Counted from the first letter of the stretch, positions 45,120-58,250 are shown. The stretch: 64,000 bases of DNA from Taxillus chinensis (GCA_023512835.1 CM042090.1:58143865-58207864); one strand, 5' to 3'. Numbers and translations are program-made. The notes: generated by a model from the sequence alone, not told the origin.

Positions 45120-45200
45120 AAAGTAATTATAATTTTCTCCTTGGGACCATGAGCTTTTGTGATAACGAAGGTACGAAATAATTTCGAGGACGAAATTTCT

Positions 45201-45215
45201 TTAAGGAGGGTAGGA
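45201..45215 (+). promoter_or_regulatory. Polypurine tract of TE-H
   Basis: TTAAGGAGGGTAGGA directly before the LTR start TGTAAGACCCG. Confidence 0.85.
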
Positions 45216-45501
45216 TGTAAGACCCGCAAAATTTTTAGCTATTTAAGTTCTTACTTAAAGAGTAATAATAATAAAATAATAATAATGTTATTGTTAACAA
45301 TAGTTAGAAAGGATATTTTAGATATTATCACGATAAAAATAAGCACCCAATATAGTCATTCAAATAGCATGTGATAAGTAGCCGTTATGAATAGTATCCG
45401 TCCGTTATGAATAGTATCCGTTTGGACTTCCATAAATAGGTATGAGCATGAGATTTTATTTATAAGAAAGTATAGAAGTAAGAAGAATAATAATAAGAGT
45501 T

Positions 45502-45786
45502 ATGGCATCAAGTTCTCAGTCCGCCATCCGAGAATAGTGTACGCGATGAAGATCGGCGAGCAATACGACTTGAAGTTACAAAGCTATGCTTTGCTATAGA
45601 TGAGCTAAATGCTCGTGTCCAATGGCTGCAATATAATGCAACGAGATATAGGGAGAAGTTTGAGGTTATTCGTGCGACAACCACGACAATGTTAGCCAGA
45701 AGGGTTATGCGACTCTCTTGCCCGAAGCACAACACGTCTTACGCACATACGCTAATATAATTCAAGAAATTTTACGAAGGCCATAG
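45502..45786 (+). pseudogene. Broken paralogue of the 44829 ORF inside the LTR
   Basis: Starts MASSSQS, then has a stop and two frame changes. Segments RDEDRRAIRLEVTKLCF and a final IIQEILRRP match the ORF at 44829. It has its own TATA-like CATAAATAGG near 45431. Since it is part of the LTR, an intact element would carry it twice. Confidence 0.7.
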
Positions 45787-46849
45787 AATATGATATTAAT
45801 GTTTATGTTTAGGATTATAATATTTTATGTTATAATGTTATCTTATTTTATTGTTTATTGATTATGCAATTATATTATTTTATCCGCATAAATATTAAAT
45901 ATGTTATAAAAAAATTAATAATAAAATAATTTCTTATATGTCATAAAAATTTTAGATGCTATATATTATGTCATTTAGTTTCTTAAACCAAATTACTATG
46001 GGTAGGTAAGTATTACAAGCCTTAACTTTACCAAAAGTATAAAACATAGGTAAGGCCCAAAAATTTGAATGAGGCAGATTCTGGAGGTCCCATTCAAAAA
46101 TTCATAACTTGAGCTATATAGATCCAATTGACATAAAACCAAAGCCCATTTGTTCATTTATGACTTAGCTAAAACGTGTAAAAAGTTCAGAATTTAATAT
46201 GAAGCCAATCAATTCCAGAATTTAAAATACTACACATAGGTTTAGTATGAACGGGTAAACATTTTAGTATGACTTTAAAATTCAATAACTTTTGTTATAC
46301 ATATTTAAAAATTATAAAATTGATACCCATTTGTAGATATTTGAGTTAGTAATGCAATACAATTGGCCATTTGTCAAAAACTACAAAATTAAAAACGTTA
46401 TAATTGAATTAGTAGGGAGTACACCAATGTGGACTTTTGATGCCAAAGGAACCTTCTAGGTTGAAAAGTCTTAAAACATTTTTTAAATGGTAGGAAAAGA
46501 TACCCACGTTTTAAGAGAGGATAATAGGAATAAAATAAAGTATTTTATATATTTTACATAATTTAATTTGATGCCAAAGTCAAATTCATACACTACTTTC
46601 ACACTACACACCTACCACCATCCTTGCCTATATAAGGAGTGTCTTGCCTCTCCTCTTAAGCACAAATCCCTCAAGCCACACCACGAAATTTTCCTCTCAA
46701 AACACTCCCTTAAGCCCTCTTAACATCCCAAATACTCTACTCAAATCCTCTTTTGCTTTTGGTACTTACCAAGCGTCGAAGTTCTACGAAAGGTAATACT
46801 TAAGATTTTGAAATTATGAAGTCACTTCTTATTTATTATGTAGATTCTT

Positions 46850-46980
46850 ATGGTTGGTTTTACCACCTCATATATACTATATTCATGGTTGGTTTTACCA
46901 CCTTACATATGTTATTTATATGATTAGTTGTACCACCTCGTATATACATACATGGTTGGCCTTGCCACCTCATATACATA
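46850..46980 (+). repeat. Imperfect 35-40 bp tandem repeat in TE-H LTR
   Basis: Four copies built on ATGGTTGGTTTTACCACCTC followed by a TATATA-like stretch. Confidence 0.8.
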
Positions 46981-47489
46981 CCTGTGTAATTATTTTAAAT
47001 TATAGTATTTTATCATAGTGTTATCATTCTATAATTCAAGTGAAAAGATGAGAATATTAACTTATGTTTTTATTTTTATTTTTAAGGTTCTAGATAGCGG
47101 AAGATTGTAAGGAACGACTTCCAAAATAAATTCCCCCGACAATCGCCCTTCTTCTTCTGCAACCTCAATTGTTAATGCTTGACCTCACGGCTATCCCCAT
47201 CCTTATCTCCTCCTGATCGTCCCTTTAGACCCGTGTCTAATATCCCCTCATCGTTAAGGTGGAAGACACGTAGGAAAAATAAGCTTATCGAACGTCTTTT
47301 CCGTTCACCCAATACAAGAAGTAAATCTTATTCAAAAACTCTCAAGGCATATAACCTAGTTAGTGCACAACTCAAGGCTTATGATGCATGGGATCGAAAT
47401 AGGATATGGAACAGCAATAGAAGTGGGAACCCAAATTAATATTCAACCCCACAAGCACGGTATGCCTATTAAAAGATATAAGTTAAAGT

Positions 47490-47517
47490 ATGATATATAT
47501 ATATATATATATATATA
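47490..47517. repeat. (AT)n microsatellite
   Basis: About 13 AT units in the TE-H LTR. Confidence 0.95.
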
Positions 47518-48560
47518 AAAAGAGATATGTGTGATATTGAACTTTTTAAGCATTAATGCTAATTTAGTGTTTTGATATTTTTAAGGTTTAAAACGCGGAG
47601 AACGACAAGTGATTGTAAGGGTTTTCTTCTCATTTCCTTTTTCTTTTTCATTATAATCTATATTTCATTATTATTGTAAGGACTTTTCTCTTCCTCTTTA
47701 TCTTGTTTTATTTGGCATTATTATTGTAAGAGTTTTATGTTTCTTATTCTTCTATTTCCATTTTATTGTTGAGAACATTAGTCTCTTTTTAATCTCTCTC
47801 TTGATAATCTATGCTATTGATTGGGGTAGATAACCATTTTGATATTCGTGGTTATCCTTGTTAACCTTGAATGTTTTATTGGAATTCTATGATATGCCTC
47901 ATGTTATGTATGCTAAAGTTGTTATAATCTCTTATGTTTGGACAAAGTAAGTTTATGATGGGTGGTTCCAGAAAGACCTCCAATGCATTGGGTAAAGAAC
48001 ATCACTGGAGAGTGTCAATCCAGTTGATAATATGTTATGTTATGATATGGTATCTGGGTAGTTAACCTGGATCATGATGTTATGATACGATGTTCAAACA
48101 TAATCTTCCATGTTATGATTTCCTTGTGAAATGTTGATCATGTATGATGTGTAATATTATATGGTATTTCCTATGTTCGATATCTTCATGATTTTTCCTT
48201 ACCCACTTATGTTTACCCTTACTGGGCTATTTGAGCTCACCCTTTTTATGATTTCTTTTCCAACCCCAGGTAATTAAGGGATGGAGAAACTAGGATAAGG
48301 AGTCGAGAAGTGCTTGGAAATAAAGTTGTGTGAAATTTTAAAGATTTATTAAGTTGTTTGCTCGTGTGCTTTGTTATGTAATAATGGGTTATGGATACTT
48401 AGTCTCTAAACCCCTAAACCTTAAAGATCTTGGATTGAAATTTGTAATAATGAATGGTTTGTTTGATTAAATAAGTAATAGTTTGAAATTGATATATAAT
48501 TTGTATATTTAATTTCCGCTAACGCACCCGGTTTGGAGGTTCAAATTTGGGGGCGTTACA

Positions 48561-50459
48561 GTAGGGGTTTTGTAAGTATGTCTGCCAATTGATCCTCAGT
48601 AGCAACATGTTCCAGGGATATATGCTTTTTGAGAACATGGTCGCGAATGAAGTGATACCTTACCTCAATGTGCTTGGTCTTTGGGTGCATGATAGGATTG
48701 TTGATTATAGCAATTACACTGGTGTTGTCGCAGTAGAGTGGAATAGATGTCATGTTGAAACCGTAGTCAGTAAGTTGACTTTGCATCCAGAGTAGCTGTG
48801 TGCAGCAACTTCCAGCAGCTATATATTCTGTCTCAGCAGTAGAGGTTGATACGGAATTCTGCTTCTTACTGAACCATGAAATTAATCTATTTCCAAGAAA
48901 CTGACACGTACCACTTGTGCTTTTCCTGTCGATGCAACACCTAGCATAATCAGCATCAGAATATCCGGATAAGGTGAAGTTGGACTCCTTTGGGTACTAG
49001 AGTCCCAAATTCACAGTCCCTTTGAGATACCTTAATATCCGTTTGACATGAAGCATATGTGACTCTTTGGGATTCGCCTGATATCGTGCACAGATGCAGG
49101 TTGCAAACATAATGTCCGGGCGACTTGCTGTAAGATACAGCAAGGATCCTATCATTCCTCTATATTCAGTCACATTTACTGATTTGCCATCCACATCAGG
49201 ATCTAACTTGGCACTGACTGGCATTGGAGTCTTGACAGGAGATGAACCTTCCATACCAAACTTCTTAATTAGGTCACGTGTGTACTTAGCTTGGTTAATG
49301 AAGATCCCTTCCTTCAATTGTTTGACTTCTATTCCAAGGAAGTAGGACAGTTCTCCCATCATACTCATCTCAAACTTGCCAGTCATCAACTTTGCAAACT
49401 CTTCACAAAGCTTTGGATTTGATGATCCGAAAATGATATCATCCACATATATTTGTACAATCAGAGTATGTCATTTCTCTTTTCGTAGGAATAAAGTGGT
49501 GTTTATCTTCCCTTTTTGGAAGTTGTGAGCAAGTAGGAATTCTGACAATGTGTCGTACCAGGCTCTTGGAGCTTGCTTCAACCCATACAAGGCTTTCCGT
49601 AGCTTGTAGACTAGATGTCCAGCCTTGGGTTCTATGAAACCGGGTGGTTGTTCAACGTACACCTCCTCTTGAAGATCTCCATTTAGAAATGTGCTTTTGA
49701 CGTCCATTTGATAAACTATGAAGTTTTCATAAGAAAAATACGCCAAAAACATTCTGATTGCCTTAAGTCTTGCTACCGAAGCAAAGGTCTCGTCATAGTC
49801 TATTCCTTCTTCTTGACGATATCCTTTGGCTACCAGTCTGGCTTTGTTCCGGATTACTATTCCATCCGTATCAAGCTTGTTCCGGAACACCCATTTAACT
49901 CTAATGACTTGTTGAGTCTTAGGCCTTGGTACTAGTGACCACACATCATTTCTCTTAAATTGATTCAGCTCTTCTTGCATGGCTTTTATCCAGTTCGAAT
50001 CCTGAATAGCTTCATCTACCACCTTTGGTTCTATTTGAGATAGAAAACATGAGTAAAGACAAATGTTGGAGGTGGCTGCTCTTGTTCTTACATCAACAGT
50101 AGGATCACCAATCACTTGTTCTGCAGGGTGGTTTCTAGTCCACCTATAATTCTGTGCGTGTGATGGTTGATCTTGAATAATTTGAAGCTCTACCAGATTA
50201 GGTGGTTCGGGTATATCTGCTGGTTGAGCTTCTTCCGGACCAGATGCTTCCGTATTAACAGGTTCGGAAGAACTAGGTGGTTCTTCTAAACTGTTGCTTT
50301 CAGTGTTAACTGGTCCAGAGGGACTTGGAGGTATTCCGAAATTTTGGATATCCGAAAGAATATGTCCAGAGTTGAATGGAAGTCCATAGTCCGATTCATT
50401 TGTAGCATCATCCATATCATTTCTTCGTGCTTCGCTAGTGCCACGTGGTTGGTCAGTAT
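48561..50459 (-). pseudogene. TE-I: Ty1/copia (Sirevirus-like) pol fragment, RT and RNase H
   Basis: On the minus strand from 50459: [71 protein letters not shown] and [12 protein letters not shown]. After a frame break near 49471, the catalytic YVDDI (Asp-Asp 49438-49443) is followed by YRGMIGSLLYLTASRPDIMF and the RNase H part with a STAEAEYIAAG-type region and LYCDNTSVIAI. It ends at LADILTKPLL exactly where TE-H begins. The right side is cut by TE-J. The wording of the RT fits Sireviruses. Gag, protease, integrase and LTRs are absent. Confidence 0.9.
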
Positions 50460-52382
50460 TGTCACGCCCCAATTTCCTTCCACTTGGAAGTGAGTAGTGA
50501 CTGCCCATGCCCGCACCCGAAGGGACAAGGGGTTGGTGCAAGCACCTTAAAAGGACTTCTGGCACGGGTGCTGTCCCAAACCTGCACAACCAGGCTAACA
50601 TGCCAAGGGGCATGCTCCTGCTCCCAAACCATGTACACAAACACAAATTGAATAACAACATCCCATTTTATTTCATTTCAAAGACTAAATGTTTATTACA
50701 ACCCAGTCGGGGAAAAACCCCTATGAAGCCAGGTGTCTTGTTACAAATAAAACCAAACCAAATTCCAGAACATAAAACCACGAGCACGACAAAGGAAATA
50801 ACATAAAACTCCCAGCCTCAGGGACCTAGCTCCTCAGCCTTCACCTACCACCTGCTAAACCCTGCAAAAGGACAGTTTATAGGAGGGGTGAGCAAACCAT
50901 AGCTCAGTAGGGATCCAGTTTCCCCAGACGCGTCCCGCTCTACAACATGCATGATATGTGTATGCTTGTGCTCGTGTCGTGCCTAAGGCTAAAGCAAGAA
51001 ACATCACCCAGGTAAACACTCTTTACCTGAGCCCGCACTGAAGGGCGAGAGGACACCCCGCCACCACGGCGACATGACATGCCACATCCAAGCGAATGTT
51101 GCATGGACACCAATGCAACATTTTCCACCCGAGTCAGATATGGTCAACCACCTCCTCGGGCGCCATACCTACCCTCAGGAATGGGTGTAGACTTAGCCCA
51201 CCGTCGTGAGTGCTACACCGAGACTCAGTCTCAAATAGACCAACAGAACAGCATAGCATTACATCTCGACATGTAAACTCAGCACAGCATTTACACTTTA
51301 TTTCCGAGGGACCAACATGGTCAGATACAAGCCACACACATCAGCCTCACAGGCTTTTTATCAAATACAAATCAAACACAAGTACACACCGGTCACACAG
51401 GTATATCATCGAGACACCCATATACAAGGTCTCACAAGGCATTATATTGAATACATGGCACGCAAGCCTCACCAGGCATTTTATCAAATACATAGTGTGC
51501 GGCCTCACGGACATTTCATCAAACACATGGTGGGCATAAACAAACCCAGAAAATCCTCAGGCCAAATTCAACATTAGAATCAACAGAACATGCCACTGAA
51601 GGCCAACATCCATATAGGAGATCACACCTATATGGATTTACATATATATATATATATATATAGGCAAATATCCTAGAACAGAGGAGAGTTAGGAAGAACA
51701 TGAATCCCTACCTCAGACTTTTGTCCTAACCTCTACGCTAGACACCTTCCAACGACGCGAACCACCACGGCAAATCGCCCAGGAGATCCTCTCTCTCTCT
51801 CTCTCTCTCTCTGGCGTGCCTGCAAACAAAGAAGAACACAAGAACCCTAAACTCAAACTCAAGCCCTCATTATATAGACACTACCCACATCAAAACGACG
51901 TAGTTTTGATTAAGTAAATCCCAGGATCAAAACGACGTAGTTTTGATCACACAAGTTAGCACCTTTCCGCACCCATATAGGCCAAAATACTCAGAATTTC
52001 AACATGGTCCTTTGGAGGAAGATCATTAGAATGTCAAAACCAAGGGAACCATGCACAAATATGGTTACACGTCAATTTGAACGTGAATTCCCCAATTCAC
52101 GTGCAACTCCAAATGCACTCCAAATGCGCTCAAACTTCACCCCTAGCCTCCTTGCATCATGTAGAAGACAACCACACTTGTACGTGAAATGGACCCATTT
52201 CACGTGCACCTCACATACACGTCCGTTTGGCCTAAAACTTCTGTGGTACATAGAGGACATCATTCTAAGCATCTTTCCTTTTGCACGTGAATTCATTTGA
52301 GCCCATTCACTAGGTCAAAATCTAGAAAAAAACCCTACTCAGAAGGCAAAACTGTGACTAACTCAAGGTACGGGTCCTTACA
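50460..52382 (-). repeat. TE-J left LTR (3' LTR), 1923 bp
   Basis: TGTCACGCCCCAA...TTACA. Contains a (CT)n run (51791-51812), an AT run (51646-51662), palindromes at about 51894-51915 and 51931-51952 and CACGTG pairs near 52096-52208. Confidence 0.95.
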
Positions 52383-52396
52383 TCCTCTCCCCCTTA
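52383..52396 (-). promoter_or_regulatory. Polypurine tract of TE-J
   Basis: Same AAGGGGGAGAGGA sequence on the minus strand as in TE-A and TE-D. Confidence 0.85.
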
Positions 52397-52569
52397 AGAC
52401 TTTTCGTCCTCGAAAAGAAAAGGTGGAATGAAAGAAAACAATCACAACCAATGCATAGGCCTCTAACACCCTCTAGCACAAATTAATACACAACAAATCA
52501 CAAATTATTTCACACATTTATACACTCCACATGGTCATGTAGCGATGTTATATTCTCAGAGTTACCTAA

Positions 52570-53916
52570 CTAGTTGGGCAAATACCTGATTATGTTGAAG
52601 TTTGATGCTTGCCCTCCTCCCTTCCTTCGAGTTGTTCGGTCCTCGAACGGATCAGGACAATGAGCACGCATCTCGGCCTTACGTTCCCAGGTCTCTTCCT
52701 CCGGCCCTCGGTGTTGCCACAACACCCGAACCAACGGAATAGTCTTACCTCGCAGCTGCTTCTCGCGCCTATCTACAATACGGATGGGTGCCTCGACAAC
52801 GGACACATCCTCTCCAAGATCCAGGGTACCCCAATCTAGCACGTGTGTGGGATCCGGATGATATTTCCGCAAACTGGGATACATGGAAAACATTATGAAC
52901 TCTGCTCAAACTAGGTGGTAACGCCAACCTATAAGCAACAGGTCCAACTCTGCTCAAAATCTCGAACGGTCCAATGTACCGAGGGGACAACTTGGACCCA
53001 GTCCCAAATCTCTTATGCCCTCTCCGTGGAGAAACACGAAGGAATACGTGGTCTCCCACCAAAAACTCCAATGGTCGGCGTCGGCGATCTGCATAAGACT
53101 TCTGTCTGCTCTGAGCTATAAGAAGGCGTTGCCGAATCAGCTGAACTTTTGCCGTAGCCTCCTGGACCAATTGAGGTCCTAACATAGCTGCCTCTCCAGC
53201 TTCTGCCCAACATAATGGAGACCGACACGGTCGGCCATACAATGCCTCAAACGGGGCCATCCCAATCGAAGACCGGTAAGCGTTATTATAGGCAAACTCC
53301 ACCCAGGAGGAAGGTGGGAAGCCCATGATCCTCCAAAATCAAGTACACAAGCCCTCAACAAGTCTTCCAATGTTTGAATGGTCCTCTCGGACTGACCATC
53401 AGTCTCAGGATGGAATGCGGTACTCAAATTAAGTTGGGTTCCTAATGCTTCCTACAGACCTCCCCAAAACCGGGATGTAAACCGCGCATCCCTGTCCGAA
53501 ACAATAGACAAGGGCACTCCGTGCATGCGGACAATCTCATCAACATATAACTAGCTTAACGTGCCGATAGAGTCGCGCTCTCGAATTGCCAAGAAATGGG
53601 ATGACTTAGTTAAGCGGTCCACTATGACCCAAATCATGTCCTTCCTCCCAGAAGTGGTAGGAAGTCCCGTCACGAAGTCCATGGTAATATGCTCCCACTT
53701 CCACTCAGCTACAGGCAAAGGCTGCAATTGACCAGCGGGTCGTTGGTGCTCTGCCTTCACTTGCTGACAGGTAAGGCACCTGGAAACAAACTCTGCTACC
53801 CTTCGTTTCAGCCCCGGCCACCAGAACTGTGCGCGAACGGCATGATACATCTTAGTTCCTCCTGGATGTACAGCCAAACGGGAATGATGAAATTCCCTCA
53901 GCATATCCTCACGCAA
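52570..53916 (-). pseudogene. Integrase with chromodomain, TE-J
   Basis: The zinc-binding end has CLTCQQVKAEHQRPAG. The core starts with WKWEHITMDFVTGLP and contains [57 protein letters not shown] and finally PIRIVDRREKQLRGKTIPLV with ETWERKAEMR (52893-52570) give the GPY end and a well-kept chromodomain. Frame changes lie near 53550, 53427, 53326 and 52893. Confidence 0.9.
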
Positions 53917-54013
53917 GGGAGGTGGTACTATAAAACGCCCCCGAAATTTCAGCTCATGCTCAACTCCTTCGTCCGGCTCTCGACAACTCTCTGGCCTCTA
54001 TCCTGGGCCCGGA

Positions 54014-55723
54014 TCACCTCACGGTCCATGTCGCCTTGCTGTCCCTCACGGACACGCTGATACAACTCGGTATCACGGTGAGAGGACACAGGAAAGCTCC
54101 CTCATTGCTAAAAGCAGGTTGCACCTGAAGCACTGCCAACTGCTCCATCATTTTCCATTCTCTCATGGAAACCTCGGCTTTCCCTTTTCTACTTAGCGCG
54201 TCGGCTACTAAATTTCCCTTCCCAGGCGTGTAGGAGAGCATGAAGTCAAACATTTGCAGGTACTCTACCCACCTCCGTTGTCGCAAATTTAGGTCTCTCT
54301 GGGTGAAGATATACTGTAGGCTTTTCTGGTCAGTATATACCACAAATTTCTCTCCCAACAGGTAATGTCGCCAAGACTTCAGGGCAAAAATAACTGCTGC
54401 TAACTCCAGGTCGTGTGTTGGGTAGTTTTGCTCATGGGACCTCAACTGTCGCGAGCCATATGCTATGACTTGGTGTTCTTGCATCAGAACACACCCCAGT
54501 CCAACACGAGATGCACAATACACCTCGAATGGCACTCCCTCCTGCGGTAGACTCAACACCGGTGCAGTAGTCAGGCGAGTCTTCAACTCCTCGAATGCCT
54601 GCTGGCACTTGTCCGTCCACTCGAATTTGGCTCCCTTCCGTGTAAGAGCCGTCATGGGCGCCACCAACCGAGAAAATCCTTCCACAAAACGCCGGTAATA
54701 CCCTGCGGACCCAAGAAACTCCGGATCTCAAAAACATTTGTGGGCCTCTTCCAAGATGCTACGGACTCAATCTTGGTTGGGTCCACTCTAACTCCTTCGG
54801 CAGATACCACATGCCCAAGAAAATGCACCTCTCGCATCCAAAAGTCACACTTGCTAAATTTAGCATACAAGTGATGATCTCGTAGCGCCTGTAGCACCAC
54901 GGCCAAGTGCTCCTCATGCTCAGCTTGGGTTTTGGAGTACACAAGGATGTCGTCAATAAATACCACCACGAAGGAATCCAGGTATGGGGCAAATACCCGA
55001 TTCATTAGATGCATGAACACAAGAAAGCGTTCGTGAGCCCAAAAGGCATCACTAACCACTCATAGTGTCCGTATCTGCACCTGAACGCCGTCTTAGGGAT
55101 GTCTTCGCTCCTGACCCTCAATTGATGATATCCCGAACGCAGATCGATTTTTGAGAACCATCGTGCTCCACTCACTGGTCGAATAAGTCATCGATCCGCG
55201 GCAAAGGGTATTTGTTCTTTACCGTTACTTGATTCAGCTTCCGATAATCAATGCAAAGTCGCAACGAACCATCTGCCTTTTTAGCAAACAAGACCGGTGC
55301 ACCCCAAGGTGAGGTACTAGGACAGATAAAACCTTTATCTCCCAGTTCCTTTATTTGCTTCTGAAGCTCCCACAACTCAGCAGGTCCCATCCGGTATGCT
55401 ACTTGTGAGATGGGTCCCACCCCTGGCAACAGTTCAACCGTGAACTCGATACTTCTGTGTGGAGGCAACTCCAACAACTTCCCAGGAAAGACATCCTGGA
55501 AATTTTCGACAACATCTGGCCACACCCTTTTCTCTAAGTTACCTTCCTCCTCAAAGGTTAGGGTGGCAAGCCTATGGGTAATATTGCCCCATAGCTCCCT
55601 CGTCGGTCTAGCTCTCCCAGCATTCCTATCCCATTCACCCACTAGGGTACAGGAAGATCTTGTGGGTGTAGTAAATGATACTCGTCGCCTATAGCAGTCA
55701 ATCTTAGCCTGAAAGGCCATCAA
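54014..55723 (-). pseudogene. Reverse transcriptase and RNase H of TE-J
   Basis: The first frame (55723-55172) carries [40 protein letters not shown] and [15 protein letters not shown]. The next (55059-54652) has the catalytic FIDDILVYS (Asp-Asp codons 54949-54954), and the last (54685-54014) has [40 protein letters not shown] and [20 protein letters not shown]. The RNase H frame is open from the RT thumb to the domain end, with the first Asp in CDASR lost (CASR). Confidence 0.9.
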
Positions 55724-55995
55724 CCATCCATCCCCGAATCAAACTAAAAGTCCTCATGGGCATTACGTACAAATCAAATGAGAGGTCAACCTCTCCTATC
55801 GTAAGCGCACACTCTCGACACATTTGGTGGATCAACTCCACACCTCTCATTGGGGACTCGACCCTCAGAGGTCTATCAGCCTCCACACAATCAAGTCCAA
55901 GGCTCTCCACCAAGGACTTAGCAATCAGGGGAACACGAAGCTCCAGGTATCAAACAATGCAAGCAACAACAGTGCGAGATATTAGAATAGTACCT
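55724..55995 (-). pseudogene. Aspartic protease region of TE-J
   Basis: LVESLGLDCVEADRPLRVES and LTIGEVDLSFDLYVMPMRTF are clear. The DTGA active site near 55950 is broken by one extra base within a CTGG context, and a one-base shift splits the ILGMDWL end near 55735. Confidence 0.82.
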
Positions 55996-56241
55996 CGAAC
56001 CACCGAAGGTCCAGCCCCACCTTCCTCGGAGGGTGATGGTAATTCCTCCATTTCACTGGTGTTGAGGTAAGCGCGAACACTCTGCCTTGGCCTGCCCCAC
56101 CACTAGCCTCACTTGCCTTCCCTTTTGCTCCTGCTGCGATCCACCTTGGGACGCCCCTCCGATCCTCCTTGTGGTTGCCTCTCCCCCGTGTGGCCTAGTG
56201 TGGCCGGAACCGGCTGACCGGCCTGCCACGAATGTGTTGGC

Positions 56242-57414
56242 TTAGGGGGTCGGGGCAGTGGTTGGGTCCCACCCCTGCTCCCTTGTCTTAAGCTTCCAGG
56301 CTCCCCCATGTTCCCCCTTGCCGAAACACACCTTGCCGATGTGTCCCACCTTCCCACAACTATGACACATCAAGTCTTGCTTGGGGCACTCACGTTTGAC
56401 GTGCCCTGACAAGCCATAACAGGTACACCCGCTTGGGAAGTTCCCGGCCACTCCCCTGTCCTCCAAAGTAACGGGATCCGGGTGGAGCCATTGAAGCTTG
56501 GCCCCATCCTTGGGGAAAAGTCCCACTCCCGGGCTCAACCTTCTGCCTCTTGGTTTCACCGTGCTTGTCGCACGCGCTCTGCCCCATCCGCTCCTGGTGA
56601 GCCTGTCTTCCCTCCTCTAATCCTCTCTCAACAATCTTGGCGGTGTCCACGACTTCAAGATAGGTCTTCGATCGCAACATCTCCACCCTTTGCTTCAGGG
56701 CAGGTTTGAGACCCATGGTAAACTTATGGGCCTTCAGGTCCTCCCTTGATATTGCTTCGGAGCAAACCGACTCAGCCCCCGAAAATCTCACTCATACTGC
56801 GCTGCGAGCGCGATCCCTTCTTCAGCTGCCGAACTCCTCCCGCTTCGCCACCGCAATGACTCTGGAAAGAACTCCTCATGGAACAGCTGGAGGAACTCAT
56901 CCCAGGCCATGGTCTCCATGTCCCGGCTTCCTGAGATGCTAAGCCACCATTCCAAGGCTTCCTCCTCCAACTGCCGGACTGCTAGTCTCACTTTGTCTTC
57001 CTCTCGGGGGCAAAGAAAGGAGAACACATGCTCGATCTGCCGCAGCTAGTGCTCTGCTCCTAGAGGTTCAGCTCCTCCCTTGAACCTTGGTGGATGTTCC
57101 TTTCGGAACTGCGTCAACACGTCTCCCTCTTCCCGCCTCACTGGCACTTCCTGCCTACACGGAGGTTCCGCCTCACGGGGTGGAGAGGGTGGCACTGCCT
57201 GTCGTGCCATCATCTCCTGACGCACCTCATTTAGGATCTCTCCCCTGAGGTCCTCACGCATGCCTTGCACGTTCTCACTTAGGGCCCGGACTTGGGCCAT
57301 GATCCGCTCCAGGGGATCATCGCCCTTTACATGCTGTCCTCTTTCCTCTCCTGCACGTGCAGAAGATTCATCTTTTACAGCTGGAGTAGCTCGGGTTACT
57401 CGCCTAGGAGGCAT
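56242..57414 (-). pseudogene. Gag of TE-J
   Basis: Starts at the ATG at 57414 with MPPRRVTRATPAVKDESSAR. The helical N-terminus (VRALSENVQGMREDLRGEIL) and RKEHPPRFKGGAEPLGAEH follow, then a TAG where TE-F has Trp. The capsid part continues with LEEEALEWWLSISGSRDMET and WDEFLQLFHEEFF, then shifts frame. EDLKAHKFTMGLKPALKQRV leads to the zinc knuckles, the second being CHSCGKVGHIGKVC. Typical Tekay Gag, broken at three or four places. Confidence 0.88.
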
Positions 57415-57867
57415 AGTCTACATAATTTAAACCAAACTAGGATCAGCTTCTCTCAAGCTCTACACACCCTCATCCCCATGGGCCATGAGGTACTCAAGCA
57501 ACGTTTTACATTTAAACACACAGGTAAATCACAGAAGTACACAGCAGCAATTCATAGCAACAAGCCTCACAGAAAATCACCGAATTTCACAGCAACAAAA
57601 TTTTGTTTTTAGCAACAAGTTTTAGCAACATAGCATGTCCAATTACGATACTCATACTAAAATTAAACTAGTGCCCTAATGCCAATGCATGTATGCACCC
57701 TCAACCCAAATGCAAATGCCCTACTCCTTGGTCTAACTACCCCTGAGTACACCCCAGAAGACCAGATAGGACCACATTGATCAAGCGTGTCCTATACTGC
57801 CTCCTAAGAGTCTCAGAAGCAGCAAGGCCTCCCCACTATCCTAGGTCCACCAGACCATGAACTATCA

Positions 57868-57881
57868 CGCTGATACCATAT
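57868..57881 (-). promoter_or_regulatory. Primer-binding site of TE-J, partly decayed
   Basis: The minus strand reads TGGTATCAGCGTG (from 57878), which matches TGGTATCAGAGC only in its first nine bases. Confidence 0.65.
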
Positions 57882-58250
57882 TATCACACCCCAATTTCCT
57901 TCCACTTGGAAATGAGTAGTGACTGCCCATGCCCGCACCCGAAGGGACAAGGGGTTGGTGCAAGCACCTTAAAAGGACTTCTGGCACGGGTGCTGTCCCA
58001 AACCTGCACAACCAGGCTAACATGCCAAGGGGCATGCTCCTGCTCCCAAACCATGCACACAAACACAAATTGAATAACAACATCCCATTTTATTTCATTT
58101 CAAAGACTAAATGTTTATTACAACCCAATCGGGGAAAAACCCCTATGAAGCCAGGTGTACAATTACAAATAAAAGCAAACCAAATTCCAGAACATAAAAC
58201 CACGAGCACGACAAAGGAAATAACATAAAACTCCCAGCCTCAGGGACCGA
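57882..58250 (-). repeat. TE-J right LTR (5' LTR), first 369 bp
   Basis: Matches 50460-50829 with TATCACACC in place of TGTCACGCC, both G-to-A type changes. It ends where TE-K is inserted. Confidence 0.94.

Larger units (their letters stand above)
41781..48560 (+). mobile_element. TE-H: chromovirus-type LTR element carrying host-like genes, no gag-pol
   Basis: A 3' LTR of 3345 bp (45216-48560), a 363-bp remnant of the 5' LTR (41781-42143), an intact Met-type primer site (42146-42157) and a polypurine tract (45201-45215) define the element. The shared 363 bp differ at only three positions. Between primer site and polypurine tract lie 3 kb with no gag or pol but with a LOG-like ORF and a small unknown ORF. 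The TTTCGAGGACGAAATTTCTT context before the polypurine tract is typical of Tekay elements. The copia fragment at 48561 is the right flank. Confidence 0.88.
45216..48560 (+). repeat. TE-H 3' LTR, 3345 bp
   Basis: TGTAAGACCCG...GCGTTACA. It contains the broken paralogue of the small ORF (45502-45786), a TATA box with CCTATATAAGGAG near 46627, imperfect 40-bp repeats (46850-46980), an AT microsatellite (47490-47517) and a 86-residue ORF (47179-47439) that I cannot relate to anything. Such length is at the upper end for this group. Confidence 0.9.
50460..58250 (-). mobile_element. TE-J: Tekay-type chromovirus, right LTR cut by TE-K
   Basis: Left LTR 50460-52382, polypurine tract, chromodomain-integrase, RNase H, RT, protease, gag and primer-site region follow on the minus strand up to the right LTR, of which 57882-58250 remains before the TE-K insertion. 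LTR differences in the shared 369 bp include G-to-A and C-to-T changes, so TE-J looks older than TE-A and TE-D. The left flank in the copia gene is AGTAT; the right one is not available. Confidence 0.95.
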
